In this document: positions 38,284 through 45,695 of the stretch, piece by piece
Layout: each line of letters begins with the position of its first letter
Numbering within the stretch: the stretch's first letter is position 1
Source: Brooklawnia propionicigenes
Lineage (GTDB): Bacteria > Actinomycetota > Actinomycetes > Propionibacteriales > Propionibacteriaceae
DNA length: 64,000 bases
NCBI RefSeq assembly: GCF_030297015.1
Contig: NZ_AP028056.1
Coordinates: 2,676,939 to 2,740,938 of the forward strand
Direction: 5' to 3'
The notes under the pieces: model-generated
The model's input: only the letters and a program-made list of their open reading frames with translations
Told to the model about the DNA's origin: nothing
The model's database searches: none
Made by a program: the position numbers and the translations under genes

Positions 38284-39090
38284 CTAGATCTTGTCCTTGA
38301 CCTCGCTGGTGTAGATGCCTTCCAGGACACCCTTGAGCGTGGTTGTGAGGTCTTGACGTCGGCCTCCTGGGTGACGATCTCGGCGACCGCCTTGGCGATC
38401 TCCTGGTCGGCGCCGGCAGGAATGCGCGGGCGTAGTCCTGGGGACGAGTGACGTCGAGCTGCTTGATCGCCTCACCGGCCAGCGGGTTGGCGGCCAGCAG
38501 GCTGCTGGTGTCGGCCGAGGTGCGGACAGGCATGTAACCGGTCGCGGCGGAGAACTTGACGGTGTTCTCGGGGTTGGTCAGGAAGCCGATGAACTTCGCC
38601 GCGGCCAGCTGGTTCTCCTTGGCGATCTTCTTCGGGATGCCGACTCCGGCGCCACCGGTGGGGCAGACCGGGGAGGTCTCCTCCGGGCCGCCGGGCAGGA
38701 AGCCGACGCCCAGGTCGAACTTGCCAGCCGTGGTCTTCTGCAGGCCCAGGTCTTGGGAGCGCGGTCCTCCAGCCCGGCGGCGCTCCAGTGGCTCTTGTTG
38801 TAGTAGAACAGCGGCGTGGAGCGGGCCCACGGCACGGCCCACTGCGCGTCCGCGTACTGGTAGTCGGCGAACAGGCCGTGCGGTAGTCGGAGGTGTCGAC
38901 CTCGGCGGCCTCGAGCGCGTTGCCGAGCGGGATGATCGAGTCGGCCAGGAAGTGGCGGAACCACCACACGTCGGAGAACACGACGATGTCGGGCAGCTGA
39001 CTACCGGCCTGGGCGGCCTGGAACTTGGTGGCGACCTCCAGTTGGAACCGGCGGTGACGACCGGAGAAGTCGGGGCATAGGGATCTATTT
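38284..39090 (-). pseudogene. sugar ABC transporter substrate-binding protein, truncated and frameshifted
   Basis: Reading the minus strand in pieces gives an extracellular binding protein of the UgpB/MalE family: VATKFQAAQAGSQLPDIVVF with SDVWWFRHFLADSIIPL, then GLFADYQYADAQWAVPWARS with TPLFYYNKSHW, then LGVGFLPGG through PKKIAKENQLAAAKFIGFLT, ADQEIAKAVAEIVTQEADV and finally TTLKGVLEGIYTSEVKDKI with stop. The pieces are in three different frames, needing shifts near 38880, 38765, 38420 and 38350. The signal peptide and about the first 100 residues are missing. It follows two intact permease genes, so it was the binding protein of that importer. Sequencing error cannot be excluded because the shifts are single-base. 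Confidence 0.8.
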
Positions 39091-39111
39091 GCTTACGTCA
39101 TACGGACGCGG

Positions 39112-40041
39112 TCACTTGACCGCACCCTGGGTCAGGCCAGCAACGATGTAGCGCTGGAGGAACATGAAAACGATCAGTACTGGCAGGATGACCACGACAG
39201 CGCCGGCCATCAGGATCGGATAGGAGCTGGGGTCGCCCTCGAGGTTCTTCAGCAGGGTCAGGCCCACCGGGAGCGTCATCATCGAGTCGTCGCTGGTGAT
39301 GATCAGCGGCCAGATGTAGTCGTTCCACTCGTTGACGAGCGTCACCAGGGCGACGGTGGCGATCGTCGGGGTCGAGATCGGCACGACGATGGACGCCAGC
39401 CGCCGCAGGTGCCCGGCACCGTCGAGTTCGGCGGCCTCCAGGATCTCGACGGGCAACGAGAGGAAGTGCTGCCGCAGCAAGAAGGTGCCGAATGCCGTCC
39501 CGAGGCCCGGCAGGATGATGCCCCAATAGGTGTTCGCGCCACCGAGCCCCGCCACCAGGACGTAGTTGGGCAGCAGGGACACCTGCGAGGGCACCATCAG
39601 TGCCACGAGGATGCCCATGAAGATGACGCGTTTGAATGGGAACTTGACGAAGACCAGCGCGTAGGTGGTCGTGATCGCCAAGATCACCTTGAGGCCGCCC
39701 CCGATGACCGTGACGACCAGCGAGTTCCAGAACAGCCGGGGAAAGTCGACCTTTTCGGAGGCGACCCGGTAGGCATCGAAGCTGGGGGAGCCGGGCAGCC
39801 AGACGAGCTCGCGGGATATCACTTCGCTGCTCGTCTTGAATGAGCCCAGCACCATCCACAGCAGGGGAAGCGCGATGATCAAGGTCGCCAGGATCAGCGG
39901 CAGGTATCCGCCGAAGATGAGAGATGCCCTTGCCCGGCGCCGGTCGGCCCGGGCGGAGCTGGGCCCCTTACGGAGCTGGAGGACGGTGGGCGCCGGGGAG
40001 GTGGGGGCCGAGGCAGGCCGGTCGCTGATCAGAGTGCTCAC
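39112..40041 (-). CDS. carbohydrate ABC transporter permease (MalG/UgpE type)
   Basis: 309 residues from GTG 40041 (GGAAGG upstream), overlapping the previous permease stop by 4 bases. It has six membrane segments and the coupling motif EAAELDGAGHLRRLASIVVPIS. The frame is open much further upstream, but that part is antisense shadow of the other permease gene. It forms the channel with the product of the preceding gene; no ATPase gene is nearby, so a shared MsmK/UgpC-like ATPase is likely used. Confidence 0.9.
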   Translation of the reverse strand: MSTLISDRPASAPTSPAPTVLQLRKGPSSARADRRRARASLIFGGYLPLILATLIIALPLLWMVLGSFKTSSEVISRELVWLPGSPSFDAYRVASEKVDFPRLFWNSLVVTVIGGGLKVILAITTTYALVFVKFPFKRVIFMGILVALMVPSQVSLLPNYVLVAGLGGANTYWGIILPGLGTAFGTFLLRQHFLSLPVEILEAAELDGAGHLRRLASIVVPISTPTIATVALVTLVNEWNDYIWPLIITSDDSMMTLPVGLTLLKNLEGDPSSYPILMAGAVVVILPVLIVFMFLQRYIVAGLTQGAVK

Positions 40042-40967
40042 GCGTAGTGGACCTTCCGCTCGATGACGCGTAGCTGGACGATGGTCACGACGATGAGGAT
40101 GACGAACAGGATCGTGGAGATCGCCGCGGAGTAGCCGGCCCGGTTGTACCCGCCGAACGCCTGAAGGTAGGCGGCATACATCAACGTGGTGGTGCCGTTG
40201 CCGAGTGGCGTCATGATCCGGATCAGGTCGAATGCCTGCAGTGAGGACAGCAGCATCGTCATCAGCAAGAAGAAGGACGTGGGTGACAGCAGCGGCCAGA
40301 CGATTCGGCTGAAGACCTGCCATCGTCCGGCACCGTCGATGGCGGCTGCCTCGAGCAGGTCGCGGGGGATCGCCTGCAGCGCGGCGAGATAGATCACTGC
40401 GCAGTAGCCGAGGTTCTTCCAGACGTAGACGATGATCACCATCGCCAGCGACAAGTCGGGTTGGAGGAACCACTGCGGCACCGGTAATCCGCCGCGGCGC
40501 AGCAGCGCCGACAGGACGCCCGAAGTGGGGTCGAAGATGAACATCCACACCAGGCCGACGCCGACGCCGGACAGCACGTACGGCGCGAAGACGGTGGCGC
40601 GGGCGAAGCCGCGGCCGACCAGCTGACGGTTCAGGACGGTCGAGAGCGCCAGCCCCAGCAGGATGGAGCCGCCGACGGTGGCGACGGTGAAGATCAGCGT
40701 GGTGCGCAGCACCTGCATCGACTCCGGCTTGGTGAAGAACTCCATGTAGTTGCCCAGCCCGACCGAGCGCGCGTAGTCGGAGCCGAGCGTCCAGTCGAGG
40801 GTGGAGTAGTACATGTTCATCAGCAGCGGCCGGTAGGTGAACGCGAGAATCAGCGCGATGTTTGGCGCCGCTAGCAGGACGAAGATCGTCTTTTCGCGCA
40901 GGCTTCGGCGGGTCATCCGCGGTCGTCGTGGGGCTGCCGCTTCGGCGGATAGGGATGTCCTCGTCAC
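40038..40967 (-). CDS. carbohydrate ABC transporter permease (MalF/UgpA type)
   Basis: 309 residues from GTG 40967 with AGGAG upstream. It has six membrane segments; the coupling motif is EAAAIDGAGRWQVFSRIVWPLL. It is the first gene of the permease-permease-binding protein operon on the minus strand. The usual order with the binding protein first is reversed. The sugar is not known; the broken binding-protein gene suggests that uptake is lost or uses another binding protein. Confidence 0.9.
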   Translation of the reverse strand: MTRTSLSAEAAAPRRPRMTRRSLREKTIFVLLAAPNIALILAFTYRPLLMNMYYSTLDWTLGSDYARSVGLGNYMEFFTKPESMQVLRTTLIFTVATVGGSILLGLALSTVLNRQLVGRGFARATVFAPYVLSGVGVGLVWMFIFDPTSGVLSALLRRGGLPVPQWFLQPDLSLAMVIIVYVWKNLGYCAVIYLAALQAIPRDLLEAAAIDGAGRWQVFSRIVWPLLSPTSFFLLMTMLLSSLQAFDLIRIMTPLGNGTTTLMYAAYLQAFGGYNRAGYSAAISTILFVILIVVTIVQLRVIERKVHYA

Positions 40968-41197
40968 CTCTGCGTCTCCTCGCGCGAACTGGGCACGGGG
41001 TGAATCTAGGGGCGGTGTCGGACGCGTTGGGATACGTAGGGTGAACGGGGGTCAGCGAGTGGATGACATCTGGGGGTGGGGGATTGAGGTGGGGGCTCAG
41101 TGAGCGTGCCAGACTGCCGATGTCAGTGCCTCCCGCTACGGTGTGAGCAGACAGTAACCAACGATGAGTTCGCGCCGCCGGCGCAGGAGGTGAATGC

Positions 41198-42763
41198 ATG
41201 GTACCCACCACCAAAGAAGCCCAGCGCGCCGAATTGCACAAGACAATCTGGCGCATAGCGAATGATCTGCGCGGAAGCGTCGATGGTTGGGACTTCAAGA
41301 GCTATGTGCTCGGCATGCTCTTCTACCGGTTCATCTCCGAGAACCTCACCGACTACATCAACAAGGGCGAACGTGACGCCGGCGATTCGGACTTCGACTA
41401 CGCGACCCTGCCTGACCCCGAAGCACTGTTCGGACGACAGGACACGGTCGAGGAGAAGGGCTTCTACATCTTCCCGTCTGAGCTGTTCGCCTACGTCCAC
41501 GAGCGTGCTGCGCAAGATGCGAACCTCAATGAGACCCTCGCTCGGGTTTTCAAGAACATCGAAGCGTCCGCCATCGGAACCGATGCCGAAGACAACTTCA
41601 AGGGCCTGTTCGATGACATCGATGTCAACAGTCCCAAGCTCGGAAACACGGTCGCCAGGCGCAACGAGAAGCTGGTGCGGCTTCTGGATGCCATCGGCGA
41701 TCTGGAGTTCGGGGACTTCGCCGATAACGCAATAGATACCTTCGGTGACGCATACGAATATCTCATGCAGATGTATGCCTCGAGTGCCGGTAAGTCAGGT
41801 GGCGAGTACTACACACCGCAGGAGGTTTCCGAGGTGCTCGCGAAGATCACCGTCGTCGGTAAGACTCGGGTCAACAAGGTCTACGATCCCGCCGTCGGCT
41901 CCGGATCGCTGCTGCTGAAGTTCGCCAAAGTGCTCGGCAAGGAGAACGTCGGGGGTTTCTTCGGTCAAGAGATCAACCTGACCACGTACAACCTTGCGCG
42001 CATCAACATGTTCCTGCACGACGTGAATTACGAGAAGTTCGACATCGCTCACGGTGACACTCTTCTTGACCCGCAGCATTGGGACGAGGAACCATTCGAG
42101 GCGATCGTGTCGAATCCGCCTTACTCAATCAAATGGGAGGGCGACGCGAACCCGTTGCTCATCAATGACGAGCGCTTTTCGCCTGCGGGAGTGCTCGCGC
42201 CCAAGTCGAAGGCCGACCTGGCCTTCACAATGCACATCCTGTCGTGGCTCGCCGTCAACGGCACTGCCGCGATCGTCGAATTCCCGGGCGTGCTGTACCG
42301 CGGAGGAGCGGAGCGGAAGATCCGCAAGTACCTCATCGACAACAACTACGTCGACGCGGTCATTCAATTGCCGCCCGATCTTTTCTTCGGCACCACGATC
42401 GCGACCTGCATCATCGTGCTGAAGAGGTCGAAGGCCGACAACGCCGTCCTGTTCATAGACGCATCCGGGGAGTTTGGACGAGTCGGCAACAAGAACAAGC
42501 TGTTGCCCGCAAACCAGCAGCACATCCTCGACGCCTTCATTGCGCGCGCTGACGTCGACTATCTCGCGAAGCTGGTCCCGAACGAGGACATTGGTCAGAA
42601 CGACTACAACATTGCCGTCTCCAGCTACGTCGCGCAGGAAGATAGCCGTGAGGTCATTGACATCACCGAGTTGAATGACGAGATCGCCCGCATCGTCGCG
42701 CGCCAAGCCGAACTTCGCGCCTCGATTGACGAGATCGTCGCCGACCTCGAGGGAACAGCATGA
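41198..42763 (+). CDS. hsdM: type I restriction-modification system methyltransferase subunit HsdM
   Basis: 521 residues from ATG 41198 with AGGAGGT upstream. It is an N6-adenine methyltransferase: an N-terminal HsdM_N helical domain (about 1-150), SAM-binding motif I DPAVGSGSLLLKF near residue 232 and catalytic motif IV NPPYSIKW near 306. With HsdS it forms the M2S methylase. It overlaps hsdS by 4 bases. Codon use and GC are more relaxed than in the housekeeping genes around, in keeping with horizontal transfer. Confidence 0.96.
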   Translation: MVPTTKEAQRAELHKTIWRIANDLRGSVDGWDFKSYVLGMLFYRFISENLTDYINKGERDAGDSDFDYATLPDPEALFGRQDTVEEKGFYIFPSELFAYVHERAAQDANLNETLARVFKNIEASAIGTDAEDNFKGLFDDIDVNSPKLGNTVARRNEKLVRLLDAIGDLEFGDFADNAIDTFGDAYEYLMQMYASSAGKSGGEYYTPQEVSEVLAKITVVGKTRVNKVYDPAVGSGSLLLKFAKVLGKENVGGFFGQEINLTTYNLARINMFLHDVNYEKFDIAHGDTLLDPQHWDEEPFEAIVSNPPYSIKWEGDANPLLINDERFSPAGVLAPKSKADLAFTMHILSWLAVNGTAAIVEFPGVLYRGGAERKIRKYLIDNNYVDAVIQLPPDLFFGTTIATCIIVLKRSKADNAVLFIDASGEFGRVGNKNKLLPANQQHILDAFIARADVDYLAKLVPNEDIGQNDYNIAVSSYVAQEDSREVIDITELNDEIARIVARQAELRASIDEIVADLEGTA

Positions 42764-44031
42764 GCCGCATCGACGAGTTGATCGCGGAACTGGCGCCAAA
42801 GGGCGTCGAATTCAAGCCTGTCGGCGAAGTCACGGCAAGAGGCTCCAACATCAAATGGGCCAATGTGGGTGACGACGAGTTCCAGTACATCGATCTGAGT
42901 TCCGTGGACCGCGTGACGCGCAGGATTGGTGAAACGGCATCCATCACTGCAGGCAACGCTCCAAGCCGCGCGCAACAGATCGTTCACACAGGCGATGTGA
43001 TCTTCGCAACCACACGTCCCGCGCAAATGCGATGGGCGGTGATCCCGGCCGATCATGACGGGCAGGTCGCAAGCACGGGCTACTGTGTGCTTCGACCAGA
43101 CACCTCCGTCGTTCTCACGAACTTCTTAGCTCACCTTCTCGGTGCCGACGCCTTCCGTCAATACGTTGAGGCGAATCAGGTCGCGGGAAACTACCCCTCA
43201 ATCCCCGACAATCTTGTCCGGGCTTATCGGATCCCCGTCCCGCCTCTCGAAGTTCAGCGGGAGATCGTGAGAGTATTGGACCAGTTCACTCAGCTGGAAG
43301 CAGAGCTGGAAGCAGAGCTGGAAGCAGAGCTGGAAGCAGAGCTGGAAGCAGAGCTGGAAGCAGAGCTGGAAGCCCGCCGCCGCCAGTACGGGCACTATCG
43401 AGATCAACTACTGGCGTTCCGCGAAGTGAAGGGGGTGCGGTGGATTCCAATGGGTGAGTTCGGCGAGTTCGTCCGCGGGCGCCGGTTCACGAAGGACGAC
43501 ATGACTTCGGAGGGTATCCCGAGCATCCACTACGGTGAGATCTACACACACTACGGGATCTCTGCCACCGAAACTCTCTCGCATGTCCGAAGCGACCTCT
43601 CAGGGCGGCTCCGTTACGCAAAGCCTGGAGACGTTGTGATTGCCTGTGTCGGGGAGACAGTTGAGGACGTTGCGAAGGGCGTTGCATGGTTGGGTGATTC
43701 CGAGGTCGCAATCCATGATGACAGCTTCGCGTTCCGGTCTGATGAGGATCCTGTTTACATCTCTTACGTTCTACAGACGGCGGCGTTTCATGCGCAGAAG
43801 GAGAAGTACGTCTCCCGCGCCAAGGTCAAGCGCATCGGCGGTAAGGACCTAGGCAAGATCGTAGTCCCTATTCCGCCGATTGAAGACCAGCGCCGGATAG
43901 TCACGGTCCTAAGCAAGTTCGACGCACTCGTAAATGACCTGAGTGCCGGTCTTCCTGCTGAGCTTGCCGCCCGCCGAAAGCAGTACGAGTACTACCGCGA
44001 CAAGCTCCTGACCTTCGAGGATGCGTCGTGA
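42760..44031 (+). CDS. hsdS: type I restriction-modification specificity subunit HsdS
   Basis: 423 residues with two target-recognition domains (about 10-165 and 225-390), each followed by a conserved helical region (IPVPPLEVQREIVRVLDQF and IPPIEDQRRIVTVLSKF). The two halves set the two parts of a bipartite DNA target. Between them lies a run of repeated LEAE tetrapeptides (about residues 179-205) encoded by tandem 12-bp repeats. In EcoR124-type HsdS, two versus three such tetrapeptide repeats change the spacer length of the target, so copy-number change here would change specificity. It overlaps its neighbours on both sides by 4 bases. Confidence 0.95.
   Translation: MSRIDELIAELAPKGVEFKPVGEVTARGSNIKWANVGDDEFQYIDLSSVDRVTRRIGETASITAGNAPSRAQQIVHTGDVIFATTRPAQMRWAVIPADHDGQVASTGYCVLRPDTSVVLTNFLAHLLGADAFRQYVEANQVAGNYPSIPDNLVRAYRIPVPPLEVQREIVRVLDQFTQLEAELEAELEAELEAELEAELEAELEARRRQYGHYRDQLLAFREVKGVRWIPMGEFGEFVRGRRFTKDDMTSEGIPSIHYGEIYTHYGISATETLSHVRSDLSGRLRYAKPGDVVIACVGETVEDVAKGVAWLGDSEVAIHDDSFAFRSDEDPVYISYVLQTAAFHAQKEKYVSRAKVKRIGGKDLGKIVVPIPPIEDQRRIVTVLSKFDALVNDLSAGLPAELAARRKQYEYYRDKLLTFEDAS
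43294..43374 (+). repeat. tandem 12-bp repeat inside hsdS (6 full copies plus part of a seventh)
   Basis: The unit CTGGAAGCAGAG begins at 43294, 43306, 43318, 43330, 43342 and 43354, and a partial seventh copy starts at 43366. The copies are identical, so gain or loss of units by slippage is likely and always stays in frame, adding four residues (LEAE) of helix each time. Confidence 0.97.
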
Positions 44032-44978
44032 ACGGTAAGCACATAGAGATCTTCCTGGTCGACGGTGTGCCAGGAGGCATGACTACCGCGGAGATCGCAG
44101 GATGGACCGGTCATGTTCTGGCCTCCGAGAGATCCAGCCTGGGCGCGCTCTTGCGGCGGCCTGAAGCGCAGCGAAACGGCGCCTACCTCTTCCTGTCCGA
44201 CGATTCTGACGCGGTTGCCGGCGTTCGCACTTATATCGGGCGTACTGAGAACTTTGCGCGGCGATTCCCTGCCCATGCCGAACTCAAGTCTCGTGAGTGG
44301 GATCGGATCGTCATCGTGACGAACAAGGACGATTCCTTCTCGGAAGGGCATTGGGGATACCTCGAATCTCGCCTCGTGGAGCTCGCGCGGCTGGCCAACC
44401 GTTGCACGCTGACCAACGGCAATGATCCGCAGGGAAGGAGGCTCTCCGAAGCCGCGCAGTCAGACATGGAAGCCTTCCTTGCTCAACTTCAGATCGTGCT
44501 GCCTGTTCTCGGTGTTGATGTGATCCGCAGTCGTGAGACCGCGAAAGCAGCGGATTCGATCGAGTCCGTTTCCCCAGAGTTCACCCTCACTGATACCAGG
44601 CGAAAGGTGGACGCGCGTGCGCAGGTTATCGACGGAGAGTTCACTCTGCTTACCGGCTCAACCGTAATCGCAAAGTGGATCTCGAAGGGAATAGCCGAGG
44701 CGACGCAAAGGGCATACGCCGTCTATCGAGAAGAACACGAGCGGCTGCTCGCTGATGGCTCTATCGTCGTCGAGAACGGGGTGGGACGCGTGGCGCGCGA
44801 CATCCGCTTCACTTCTCCCTCGCGAGCGGGGGCTATTGCGCTCGGGCGCTCCTGCAATGGCCGGATTTCGTGGACGTGGTCGGGCGGAACTTACGCGCAG
44901 TGGGAAGACCGAGGGGTCGATGAGATCAACGAGGATGCGCACGGAATCGCGGAACTTCGGCTGACTGATCGAAGTTGA
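44028..44978 (+). CDS. GIY-YIG nuclease-like protein with DUF4357 domain
   Basis: 316 residues from GTG 44028, overlapping hsdS by 4 bases. Residues about 48-110 carry a GIY-YIG-like core (GAYLFLSDD and TYIGRTENFARRF with arginine as expected). The C-terminal region (about 215-305: QRAYAVYREEHERLLADG, TSPSRAGAIALGRSCNGRISW) is DUF4357-like. Such proteins are common companions of type I restriction loci, with unknown role. The coupling to hsdS suggests a defence-related function (inference). Confidence 0.8.
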   Translation: MNGKHIEIFLVDGVPGGMTTAEIAGWTGHVLASERSSLGALLRRPEAQRNGAYLFLSDDSDAVAGVRTYIGRTENFARRFPAHAELKSREWDRIVIVTNKDDSFSEGHWGYLESRLVELARLANRCTLTNGNDPQGRRLSEAAQSDMEAFLAQLQIVLPVLGVDVIRSRETAKAADSIESVSPEFTLTDTRRKVDARAQVIDGEFTLLTGSTVIAKWISKGIAEATQRAYAVYREEHERLLADGSIVVENGVGRVARDIRFTSPSRAGAIALGRSCNGRISWTWSGGTYAQWEDRGVDEINEDAHGIAELRLTDRS

Positions 44979-44998
44979 GAGAGACGTTTGCACACCAA

Positions 44999-45030
44999 AT
45001 CTAGATCTAGCTAGATATGGCATCTACACT
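44999..45030 (+). promoter_or_regulatory. promoter and operator of the phd-vapC pair
   Basis: The perfect 12-bp palindrome ATCTAGCTAGAT (45005-45016), preceded by a further overlapping ATCTAG (44999-45004), lies just upstream of a -10 box TACACT (45025-45030). The box ends 6 bases before ATG 45037, so the mRNA is leaderless. The palindrome is the likely site for autorepression by the antitoxin-toxin complex. Confidence 0.65.
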
Positions 45031-45036
45031 GGCTTC

Positions 45037-45291
45037 ATGAAGACCATCACGGTGGCAGAATTGCGCCAGAACCCCACCGAAGCACTCAACGGGGTTGAGG
45101 CGGGGGAGACATACCTCGTGACGAAGCATCGTCGCCCGGTGGCGAAGCTCGTGCCATACGAGGCTGAGACGATCACGATAACTCCGCCTCGGAAGCCCGG
45201 GGGCTCGCGGCTTGCTGATCGTCCCCGCGACCGCGTCTATGGTTACGACGAAGTCGAGGCACTGCTAGCTGAGATGGAAGAGAATCGGTGA
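45037..45291 (+). CDS. Phd/YefM family antitoxin
   Basis: 84 residues. MKTITVAELRQNPTEALNGVEAGETYLVTKHRRPVAKLVP is the DNA-binding Phd/YefM fold; the C-terminal half is the toxin-neutralising tail. It overlaps the PIN toxin gene by 4 bases and has its own palindromic operator upstream. It lies inside the restriction-modification locus, between the DUF4357 gene and hsdR. Confidence 0.92.
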   Translation: MKTITVAELRQNPTEALNGVEAGETYLVTKHRRPVAKLVPYEAETITITPPRKPGGSRLADRPRDRVYGYDEVEALLAEMEENR

Positions 45292-45695
45292 CAGGCTACT
45301 ACCTGGACACGTCCATAGCTGCGCACGCTCTCCTGCGAGGCGGACGGGCAGCTCGCTGGCTGGACGAGACCACCAGCAACCCGACGTACGCAGTGTTCTC
45401 TTCCCGATTGCTGCAGACAGAACTCACCCGTACCCTTCGTCGAGAGGACCGTGCGATCTCGGAACGCGACGACGTGCTGGACTATGTCGGTATCGTCCCG
45501 ATTACCGAGGGTGTGCTCGCCACGGCCGAGGCGATCATGGAACATGTGAAGACGCTTGACGCGATTCACTTGGCGACCGCGCTGTCGTTGGGCAGTGGGG
45601 TAATCGTCGTGAGCCACGATCAGAACCAACTTCGAGTCGCCGAACAGATAGGTCTGCATACGCTCGACCCACTGGAAGAACCCGCCCGTGGCTGA
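45288..45695 (+). CDS. vapC: VapC-type PIN domain ribonuclease toxin
   Basis: 135 residues from GTG 45288. PIN-domain acidic residues are visible: Asp in YYLDTSIAAHAL, Glu in LLQTELTRTLRR, Asp in TLDAIHLATAL and the final VVSHDQNQ. It cleaves RNA, often tRNA or rRNA. It is coupled to the antitoxin by a 4-base overlap, and its 3' end overlaps hsdR by 8 bases (hsdR GTG 45688), an unusual link. Confidence 0.93.
   Translation: MTGYYLDTSIAAHALLRGGRAARWLDETTSNPTYAVFSSRLLQTELTRTLRREDRAISERDDVLDYVGIVPITEGVLATAEAIMEHVKTLDAIHLATALSLGSGVIVVSHDQNQLRVAEQIGLHTLDPLEEPARG

Noticed and set aside
39112-41298. A single 728-residue fused protein on the minus strand
   Set aside because: Only the last 309 residues are permease-like; the rest is the other permease gene read in the wrong frame.
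43294-43374. CRISPR-like array
   Set aside because: The repeats are contiguous 12-mers without spacers and lie inside a coding sequence.
43198-43407. Minus-strand frame of repeated CFQL units
   Set aside because: It is simply the reverse reading of the hsdS tandem repeat.
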